Part shown: one piece after another, positions 55,154 through 64,000 of the stretch
Layout: each line of letters starts with the position of its first letter
Position numbering within the stretch: position 1 is the stretch's first letter
Source of the DNA: Drosophila miranda
Taxonomy: Eukaryota; Arthropoda; Insecta; Diptera; Drosophilidae
Assembly (NCBI RefSeq): GCF_003369915.1
Contig: NW_022881603.1
Location: forward strand, 22,069,515-22,133,514
Reading direction: 5' to 3'
Length of the DNA: 64,000 nt
Position numbers and translations under genes: made by a program
The notes under the pieces: generated by a model
Databases searched by the model: none
The model's input: the letters and a program-made list of their open reading frames with translations, nothing else
What the model was told of the DNA's origin: nothing

Positions 55154-58100
55154 CGACGACATCATGCGAGGGATAACTCGGCAGCACTCGGACAACCGAC
55201 GATGCTTCGCAACACTGGTCCGTGCCAGCGTCGCCGAGTGACATTCGCAGGAATAACGGCTCTTTGAATGTGGCCTCCCATTTGGAAATTGACGAATTTA
55301 ATAAAAACCACAGCAAAATGGACGTTTCGGCCATAAAATATGGAGTAGAACAGCAGCAGGAGAACTGGAGTATATTCGACAACAATGCTACAAGCAGTGG
55401 CCGAGGCAGTGGCAGTGGAAAGCTGCTGGTATTGTCAGGCCTTGCTTCGCTGCTGCTGGGCACGAAGTGGCGACGACGACGCAGACGACGCAAACACAAC
55501 GACAATGCCAATGACGACGTTGAAGCAGAAGCAACAGCAGAAAGAGCAAGGGAAGCAGCAACAACGAGTCGCAATAATGATAATTGCAATTATTCTACAA
55601 CCAATGATTTCAATAAAATCACTAAATTACTGCTAATTACGTACATTCTACTGATAACAGCGAGCACAATTTGTCAAAGCTCCGCACAGGCGCCAGCATC
55701 GGCGTCGGGGCCGCCTTCGACAGCATCCGCTGGTGGATTGGGCGCGGCCTTCCTGAAGTCGGGCGGAGCCTCCTACAATAACCAGTTGCCGCAGCAACAG
55801 CTCTTTGCCATGCTGGCCAAGAATGGTGCAGGCGCAGGAGCGAGAGGAGGAGGTGGGGACTACACCAATCTCGGCCTCGCCTCGTCCCGCCAGCACTTCC
55901 TCTCGCTGCACGAGGACGAATCCGATGGAGAAGTGGACATGGATGATGATGATCTGGCCGCACTGCATGTCCCACTGGCCGCATCAGCCACATCTCCCCA
56001 GCAGCTCTCGTCCATTCAATTCGCTTCGCTGGAGACCAACGGATTCGTGGCGGACGATGGCGATCAGTACGAGCAGGCGGAGAAGGAACTGGCAGCCGCC
56101 GCGGCAGCGTCCAATGCGAACCACAACAACATCAACTGCCCCAAGGAGTGCAAGTGCCAGAATATCCTGTTCGACTGTGATAAGCTGCATCTGGAGAGGG
56201 TGCCCGCCCTTCCCAACCATGTTCAGACTCTGTTAGTATTATTATCTATGCCACGTAGGGGGGATGAAATGACAAACACCACCCCCAACAGCATAAATTG
56301 GAGTGTGTGGAACAACCCTCGCCACGAAATTTGTTCCCATTTTTCACATTTTTTCGGGTGGGGGCTGCGATTTTATCGTCGCGCTTTTAATCAATTTAAT
56401 GCATGGCAAAATTATGCAAAAGCTGTTTCGTTCGTTTCTTATCGGCTGCCACGCGTCGATAATTATGGCGTTATTGAAGTGCATTCGTCAAGCCGGGGAT
56501 TTTCGCAAAAATGCAATCAATTAAGTTATATCTCTATTCCCGCTTCCCAGGCATCTGGCGAATAACAAGCTGAACGACACGACCGTCCTGGATATGCGAA
56601 ATCTGTCCAATCTGGTGAAGGTGTAAGTGTTTACTCTCGCAATTACTCTCCATTTATTAGAGTGTTCACTAACCTTAATCGCTCTCTCGTTCAGAACACT
56701 GAAACGCAACTTGCTGGAGGTGATACCCAAGTTCACGGGGCTGACTGGACTCAAGCACTTGATATTGGCCAACAATCGAATACGAAGCATCTCCAGCGAG
56801 GCTCTGGCAGTACTGCCCATGCTCAAGACCCTGGATTTGTCCAGGAATCAGCTGCACAGCATCGAGGTCAACTCTTTTCCCAAGTCAACGCGCCTAGCGC
56901 ACTTGTGAGTGTCCAAGGAGTGTACCAGCAGTGAAAGCAGTCCGTAACTCATTTCCTTTTGTAGAATACTGAACTGGAATGAGATAGCCAATGTGGATGA
57001 GCACTCGTTTGCGGCACTGAACAACCTGACGGACCTTGAGCTGAACAACAATCGCTTGAACAGCTTGCCGGTGGGCGTGTTCAAGAATCTTAACCGTTTG
57101 AAGAAGCTGTAAGCTGATGTCGCTGATGAATTATGATTTTCCCAAGATCTTAACTATCTGATTCACGTATTTTTCAGCGCACTTAGCTACAATCATCTGG
57201 AGATTAACTGGTCCACGTTTCGGGGTCTTCTATCGCTGCAGAGGCTTCAGCTAAAGTCAAACCAAATCCGATCGCTGCAGGACGGCGTCTTCTATGTCAT
57301 GCGGAACATTGAGAGCATCGAGCTGGATCACAACCAAATCAGTTCGCTCTCCCGGCAGGGCCTTTTCAACCTGACAAAGCTGCACCACCTCTCGCTGTCG
57401 AACAACTCTATCTCCCGCATCGAGCTGGACACTTGGGAGTTTACTCAGTCTCTAGAGTCCCTCGATCTGTCGCACAACTCCATCAGCGAGTTCAAGCCGC
57501 AGCATTTGGACTGCTTGCAGCGATTGAAGCAGCTCAATTTGGCCCACAACAAACTGCAGTATCTACAGGAAAACACCTTCGATTGCGTTAAGAATCTAGA
57601 GGAATTAAATTTACGTCGCAATCGTCTGACCTGGATCATTGAGGATCAGAGTGCCGTTGCACCGTTCAAGGCCCTGCGCAAGCTGCGACGCCTCGATCTG
57701 CACGGCAATAATTTGAAACAGATCAGTGGCAAAGCCCTCAGTGGCCTTAATAACTTGGAGCTGCTGAATCTAGGCTCGAATGCTCTCGCCAGCATCCAGC
57801 CGAATGCGTTCGAGCACATGCTCCGACTGCAGAAGTTGATCTTCAAGTCCCTGAACTTCATTTGCGACTGCGAGCTCATTTGGTTCCACCAGTGGCTACA
57901 GAGTCACTTTGCCATGCAGGCCCCCCAGTTACTGGCCACCGTGGTCTGTGGCTATCCCGAGCATCTGCTGGATCGTCAGCTGCTCACACTGACCAACTCG
58001 GAGCTGATATGTGGTGAGTAGATGCCTAGACCCAATGCCTCTTCACCGAATCCAATAATCTAAAGCTAAAATTTCCCTAGCTGACTCGCCGAAACCAAAG

Positions 58101-59993
58101 CTTAAACGGGAGCCGGACAATATGTTGGCCGTGAAGGGTGCCAACATCACATTGGAATGCATTGCCAGCTCTCCCACAGCCGCCTCACTGGCGGCCGCCG
58201 ATGAGCTAAAGATCAAGTGGCGCCACGACAATCAGCACATTCAGGAGCGTCCAGGGGCCCTGCACGATGGAGCCAGCACAGAGACTCAAATCCATCACGA
58301 CCAGAGCACCAATCAGACCAGCATCTATGGATATCTACGGCTGACCAATGTGACCTACGAGAGTGCAGGACGCTTTCAGTGTGTGGTCTCCAATGCCTTT
58401 GGGACGACCTATGCGCAAAAGTTCAAGATATCCATAGGAAGTAAGTACCACATGCCACATAATCGTATCGGTTTCACTCACAATAATCGTAATGTTCTCT
58501 CTTTAAAAGTTCATCCCAGTTTCATGCACGTGCCTTCTAACCTCACACTGGACGCCGGCGAAACAGCCAGACTTGTGTGCTCCGCCAGTGGAGACCCTAT
58601 GCCGGAGATAGCTCTGCAAAAGTTTGGGGCCACTGATTTCCCAGCGGCTACCGAGCGTCGCCTTCAAGTTATACGCGAGGAAAACGCCTTTCTCATAACC
58701 AACGCCAAGCCCAGCGACTCGGGCATTTACACGTGCACGGCGGAGAGCGCTGCTGGCGAGATCAAGGTGAACGCCACGCTGATGGTGAATGGTACGTGTG
58801 GCAAAGCATCTGCTTTTGGGGCTCCTAGTGATGTTTCTTTCCCTACTATAGACAAGCCACAGCATTCCATTCCCCTGGTGCATCAGGAGGTGGTTGTCGG
58901 GCGCACGTGTGTGCTTGAGTGCCTCAGTGAGGCAGCGAACGCAGAGCTGGAGCTGGAGCATCCCCACCGCGAATGGTTTAAGGAGAACAAGCCGATCCAC
59001 ATCTCACCAACGACGGCGGAAGGAGAGCGCTACTACTTTACGAGCAGCAAGGAACTGCTCGTGATTCTGAACGCCCAATCGAATGATGCGGGACACTATC
59101 GCTGCGAGATTACGGACAATTCGCGCACTCTTACCCTGCAGTCGGAGCTGGTGGTGGTCAAGGAGAATCTCAATTGGGATGTTCTGCTGCTGGGTATAGT
59201 CCTGCTGACTGTGACCTGCGTCCTGGTCGATTGCTGCATCATTTGGTGCACCCTGCGCTACCAGAAGCGAAAGTTCCTGCTGAGCCTTGCTGCCGAACGG
59301 CTGGCAGCGCGCACCCACGCCAGTCAGCATTCCACTCTGGACAAGGATCAAACCCATTTGACAACGTTGAATCCCACCATGCTGAGGCCCCACCAGTCCC
59401 AGCTTGTTCTAGATGGTATTCCTTCCCAGCAGCAGCCAGCGCAACTGCGACCGCGCAGTCTCGATCTGGGATGCGGCGATAGCCAGGGGGGGGCTCACAG
59501 TCGACTTATTGTGACCACAACGCCTTCGTATGAGCAACGCTGCCTGGAGCAGGGTCTGACGCTCAGCTATCTGCAGCAAACCGACTTAGAGGCACAGCAG
59601 GATCATCTGTCCAGCAAGGATTCGGGTACTGGCTCGGATGCGGCAGTCAAGCGCAGCCTGGAGGACTTTGCCGTGGCCATGAGCACCAGGCATAAGAATC
59701 ACCCGCACACAGATGACGAAGAAGATGGAGACAATGATCTGCAATATGCTCCCACACGAGCTCTGGGCATCTCAGAGTACCGAGTGGCCGACGCCGATCA
59801 GCAGCATTTCCTGCAAAACAACAATCACAACTACGATGGGGGCGGTGGTGCAGGTGCGGGTGGTGGTGGTGTGGCAGGTGCAGCACCTAAAGTGCTTCCA
59901 CGTAAATGCAGCGCCGGTGCTGGTGCCGGTGTCAGTGGAAGTGCTGCCAGCAGTTACAACGCCATTCAGCAGGCCACCACAGTGGACATCTAA
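55154..59993 (+). CDS. lbk: lambik, LRIG-like transmembrane protein with LRRs and three Ig domains
   Basis: Coding exons 55318-56231, 56551-56622, 56695-56904, 56965-57108, 57178-58013, 58081-58440, 58510-58791, 58852-59993 join in frame to 3960 nt, 1319 residues plus none lost. The start chosen is ATG 55318 (MDVSAIKYG), the first in-frame ATG in the exon; a 25-codon upstream frame (55164-55241) precedes it. The chain has a long polar N-terminus, an internal hydrophobic signal (about 104-122), Gly/Ala-rich linker, LRRNT cysteine cluster CPKECKC (about 273), some fifteen LRRs, an LRRCT (CDCELIWFHQWL, to about 725), three Ig domains (about 735-1045), one membrane span (about 1048-1075) and a 240-residue cytoplasmic tail. 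This is the LRIG family order; mammalian LRIGs regulate receptor tyrosine kinases at the cell surface. Every splice site is consensus and no lesion is seen. Confidence 0.9.
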
Positions 59994-61570
59994 GAGAAGG
60001 CTAAACCAAATTAAGAAAGCAGCAAAATATATACCAAAACGAGGGGGAACGTTGTGAGTTGCTGCGGACACCGCAACTCTACAGTTATACCCGATACTAA
60101 GTCAGTATGGCTCTCCTCCGGCAGACGCTGCTAATATTAAACGACACGACAAAGAGTGCGTGCGAGAGAGACAGAAAATCAGTCTGAGCGTGACGTCGGG
60201 CGCTGCGTAGCCAGTGCAAATTTATTTGTTCCTTTTGGCTATAAAAATTATCTGATCTGGTCCAGATTCAGCAATCTGATAGATATGGTCGTTATCTATG
60301 ATTCTGCGTTTTTAGTTTTCTCAAATGTGCAATATTGTGGATGCAACAGATTTTCGTCCCTTGTGGGGGCGGAAGGGGGTGGGGCGAAGTTCTGAGATAT
60401 ACGTTTTGTAGTGAGATCTAACAGAAGTGCGGATACCAAATTTGGTTACTCTAGCCTTAATAGTCGCTGAGATTTGTGGATGCCCCAGATTTTCGTCCTT
60501 TGCGGGGGCGGAAGGGGGTGTGGCGAAATTTGGACACGAAACTGTCAAGGTCCGATATCACAGGAGTGTGGATACCAAATTTGGTTGCTCTGGCTTTTAT
60601 AGGTTCTGAGATCCTTGAACTCATATTTTGCAATTGGCAAAACCGACCATGAAACCTGTGTGTTAGAGAGAGACAGAGCAAGAAAGAATGAAATTGTTTT
60701 CTTGATTCTGGCTATAATAATTATACGATCTGGTTGAGATTTTACACTCTAGAACATATAGTCATCCTCTACGATTCTGCGTTTTTGGCTTTATCGTATC
60801 TTTAAAAATGTGGATGCCACAGATTTTCGTCCTTTGTGGGGGCGGAAGTGGGAGGGGCAAAGTTTTGAAATATTTTTGTAGCAGTGACATATCACAGAAG
60901 TCTGGATCCAAAACATCGTTGCTCTAGCTCTTATAGTCTTTGAGCACTAGGCGCTGAAGGGGACGGACAGACGGACAGACAGACATGGCTCAATCGACTC
61001 GGCTATTGATGCTGATCAAGAATATATATACTTTATGGGGTCGGAAACGATTCCTTCTGGACGTTACACACATCCACTTTTACCACAAATCTAATATACC
61101 CCAATACTCATTTTGAGTATCGGGTATAAAAACAAAACAAGTGGCCTGTGGCTGCCCCACCGTGACCCGTCACACCCCAAAATGAACAAAGACTGTTTAA
61201 ACCGAAATTTGTAATGTTTAATCGCACTCCCATGAAGGAGAGCGAACCAGAGAGAGGAGGCCTTATCTATTGCCTATGCTATTGATTGCTATTCTATGTA
61301 TGACAGCTATATAAACATACCAGTGTCTTCGTAATTTATGAAATAAATCATTTAAATGGATTTACTATTATACCTATTATAACTAACCCTTATTGATAAT
61401 CACCTGTATAGCCAGCCGTACCGTATGCCTAGGACATACCCATCGTGTATTTTATAATTTTGTTTCGCTTGTGATATTATTTATTATTTTGATTGCCCGA
61501 GTTTTAAGCGTAACATAAAACACACACACACACTCTCACATTATTCATTCTGTAAATAGCCCATAGTTTA
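59994..61570 (+). other. lbk: lbk 3' UTR, split by a repeat insertion
   Basis: The UTR begins after the stop at 59993, is broken at about 60038 by a 1.1 kb element and resumes near 61132. A polyadenylation signal AATAAA lies at 61342-61347. The inserted element would be part of the mature transcript unless a site inside it is used. Confidence 0.5.
60038..61131 (-). mobile_element. ~1.1 kb dispersed repeat, copy 7 (reverse), in lbk 3' UTR
   Basis: ACGAGGGGGAACG start to GAGTATCGGGTATAA end, complete, flanked by A-rich DNA (ACCAAA on the left, AAACAAAAC on the right). Its middle shares subtype-specific sequence with copy 6, in opposite orientation. Confidence 0.88.
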
Positions 61571-62355
61571 GCTCTAACTAAACCACAAGTAATTTTGTAA
61601 GTCTATCCACACCCAACACTACGATCCACGAAATGGACTTCTGTAGAGTGGGGTGGGAGTGGGTACTGTTCGGGGCAGAACCCAGCCGATTAGCTGCTTG
61701 CCAAATAGCACCTAATTCTTAGCCCTCAGCCGCTTATTTTGTTTGTTACTTATGTCTATGTCACTCATTTGTTTGTTAAAGCTTTGCGCTTGCTTGCCCT
61801 GCTAAACGCTCTCTGCCAGCTCGCTCTTCGCTATCACCGCTTTGCGTCTGCCTACGGACGTCGGCCGAGCGAAGCTGCGCTTAGCGATCGGAGCGGCAAT
61901 GTAAAGGGCAGGCAAGCCACACTTGCAATTTGGATGTCACGCATTAAAGAACATATCGTAATTTTATTTCTGCGCAGAGTTTTATTTAATTCGAAATAAT
62001 TAGTCGGCCGATTGGGGATAAAAAACATTATCTCCACAGGTACCATCGATGGATATTTTGATAATGGATAATCTACTCGTACTATTTGTTTGAAATTGAA
62101 ATTTATTTGACTTATGATTAATTGGCTTTGACGAAATCATTGGATTACAATTGGATTAAATTGAAGCCGGATGTTAATTAAATGATGCATTATTCAAAGT
62201 ATATAAAAACATAAATACTATATAGATTTTATCAGTTTTTACTGGCAAAAGGATGCAGGACGCTTGTTTTTATTGGAATTGGTAAAAACAAGATCAGTAA
62301 AATGCTGTGTCAGGTGGAATCCTCTGAGCTATCGCTATAGGCGGCTAGAAGGGAT
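61571..62355. other. Intergenic spacer, nothing recognised
   Basis: AT-rich DNA between the lbk 3' end and the partial lbk duplicate. No gene signature. The block joins the duplicate at GGGAT|AGCGCACTTAG without a visible transposon boundary. Confidence 0.4.
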
Positions 62356-64000
62356 AGCGCACTTAGCTACAATCATCTGGAGATTAACTGGTCCACGTTT
62401 CGGGGTCTTCTATCGCTGCAGAGGCTTCAGCTAAAGTCAAACCAAATCCGATCGCTGCAGGACGGCGTCTTCTATGTCATGCGGAACATTGAGAGCATCG
62501 AGCTGGATCACAACCAAATCAGTTCGCTCTCCCGGCAGGGCCTTTTCAACCTGACAAAGCTGCACCACCTCTCGCTGTCGAACAACTCTATCTCCCGCAT
62601 CGAGCTGGACACTTGGGAGTTTACTCAGTCTCTAGAGTCCCTCGATCTGTCGCACAACTCCATCAGCGAGTTCAAGCCGCAGCATTTGGACTGCTTGCAG
62701 CGATTGCAGCAGCTCAATTTGGCCCACAACAAACTGCAGTATCTACAGGAAAACACCTTCGATTGCGTTAAGAATCTAGAGGAATTAAATTTACGTCGCA
62801 ATCGTCTGACCTGGATCATTGAGGATCAGAGTGCCGTTGCACCGTTCAAGGCCCTGCGCAAGCTGCGACGCCTCGATCTGCACGGCAATAATTTGAAACA
62901 GATCAGTGGCAAAGCCCTCAGTGGCCTTAATAACTTGGAGCTGCTGAATCTAGGCTCGAATGCTCTCGCCAGCATCCAGCCGAATGCGTTCGAGCACATG
63001 CTCCGACTGCAGAAGTTGATCTTCAAGTCCCTGAACTTCATTTGCGACTGCGAGCTCATTTGGTTCCGCCAGTGGCTACAGAGTCACTTTGCCATGCAGG
63101 CCCCCCAGTTACTGGCCACCGTGGTCTGTGGCTATCCCGAGCATCTGCTGGATCGTCAGCTGCTCACACTGACCAACTCGGAGCTGATATGTGGTGAGTA
63201 GATGCCTAGACCCAATGCCTCTTCACCGAATCCAATAATCTAAAGCTAAAATTTCCCTAGCTGACTCGCCGAAACCAAAGCTTAAACGGGAGCCGGACAA
63301 TATGTTGGCCGTGAAGGGTGCCAACATCACATTGGAATGCATTGCCAGCTCTCCCACAGCCGCCTCACTGGCGGCCGCCGATGAGCTAAAGATCAAGTGG
63401 CGCCACGACAATCAGCACATTCAGGAGCGTCCAGGGGCCCTGCACGATGGAGCCAGCACAGAGACTCAAATCCATCACGACCAGAGCACCAATCAGACCA
63501 GCATCTATGGATATCTACGGCTGACCAATGTGACCTACGAGAGTGCAGGACGCTTTCAGTGTGTGGTCTCCAATGCCTTTGGGACGACCTATGCGCAAAA
63601 GTTCAAGATATCCATAGGAAGTAAGTACCACATGCCACATAATCGTATCGGTTTCACTCACAATAATCGTAATGTTCTCTCTTTAAAAGTTCATCCCAGT
63701 TTCATGCACGTGCCTTCTAACCTCACACTGGACGCCGGCGAAACAGCCAGACTTGTGTGCTCCGCCAGTGGAGACCCTATGCCGGAGATAGCTCTGCAAA
63801 AGTTTGGGGCCACTGATTTCCCAGCGGCTACCGAGCGTCGCCTTCAAGTTATACGCGAGGAAAACGCCTTTCTCATAACCAACGCCAAGCCCAGCGACTC
63901 GGGCATTTACACGTGCACGGCGGAGAGCGCTGCTGGCGAGATCAAGGTGAACGCCACGCTGATGGTGAATGGTACATGTGGCAAAGCATCTGCTTTTGGG
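62356..64000 (+). pseudogene. lbk: Partial duplicate of lbk 3' half
   Basis: Starts at the last two bases of the exon 6 acceptor (AG|CGCACTTAGC) and repeats 57176-58820 to the window end with very few changes (for example AAG to CAG in QRLQQLN at about 62706, CAC to CGC at about 63068, a change in the Ig2 donor to GTACAT at about 63973). Exons 6, 7 and 8 are open; the break lies inside intron 5, so signal peptide, LRRNT and first LRRs are missing. It may continue beyond the window. No promoter is visible; it could be made only by read-through from lbk. Confidence 0.88.

Noticed and set aside
55222..56565. lbk exon read as one 447-codon protein ending at 56565
   Set aside because: The frame runs past a consensus donor at 56232 into intron sequence; splicing to 56551 continues the LRR domain in frame.

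Overview
This is eukaryotic DNA from a Drosophila genome. The evidence is short GT-AG introns, typical fly core-promoter motifs (DRE TATCGATA, Ohler motif 1 GGTCACACT, motif 6 GGTATATTT), errantivirus-type LTR retrotransposons and recognisable fly genes. The gene set Oaz, CysRS, sotv (EXT2), a CG10731-like ATP synthase factor B gene and lbk (LRIG-like) matches, from memory, the 52F neighbourhood of D. melanogaster 2R (Muller element C). Several single-copy housekeeping genes are broken, the locus is tandemly amplified, and one ~1.1 kb repeat family and LTR elements fill the introns. That combination is what a degenerating neo-sex chromosome would look like. My leading but unproven inference is an obscura-group fly, possibly the D. 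miranda neo-Y, where Muller C became sex-linked.

Layout. 1-4780: last two coding exons and 3' UTR of the multi-zinc-finger gene Oaz (+). 4781-11377: about 6.6 kb with microsatellites and no gene I can support. 11378-11861: small secreted Ly6-like gene (-) with a frameshift. 12731-13526: N-terminal methyltransferase-like gene (+) with an early frameshift. 13870-16893: cysteinyl-tRNA synthetase (+), a clear pseudogene. 17322-29242: nested tandem duplications giving three copies of sotv (-; A truncated, B multiply broken, C nearly intact), two copies of the 3' half of CysRS, and two copies of the factor B gene (-). 

29259-59993: lbk (+), with a DRE/motif 1 promoter, a ~0.9 kb 5' UTR exon, a 24 kb first intron and eight coding exons that join without a break to a 1319-residue reading frame. 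The intron holds a second copy of the lbk promoter and first-exon start made by a complex rearrangement, a degenerate env-containing LTR retroelement split by the ~1.1 kb repeat, and a complete 17.6/297-type LTR element with 595-bp LTRs and ATAT target duplications. 60038-61131 is another repeat copy in the lbk 3' UTR. 62356-64000 is a second, promoterless, near-identical copy of the 3' half of lbk that runs off the window.

The history can be ordered from shared lesions. First sotv plus factor B was duplicated in tandem. The left sotv copy then gained a nonsense change and two 25-bp deletions. Finally CysRS-3' plus that broken sotv was duplicated again. CysRS and sotv are convergent, so the array places sense and antisense transcription units next to each other repeatedly.
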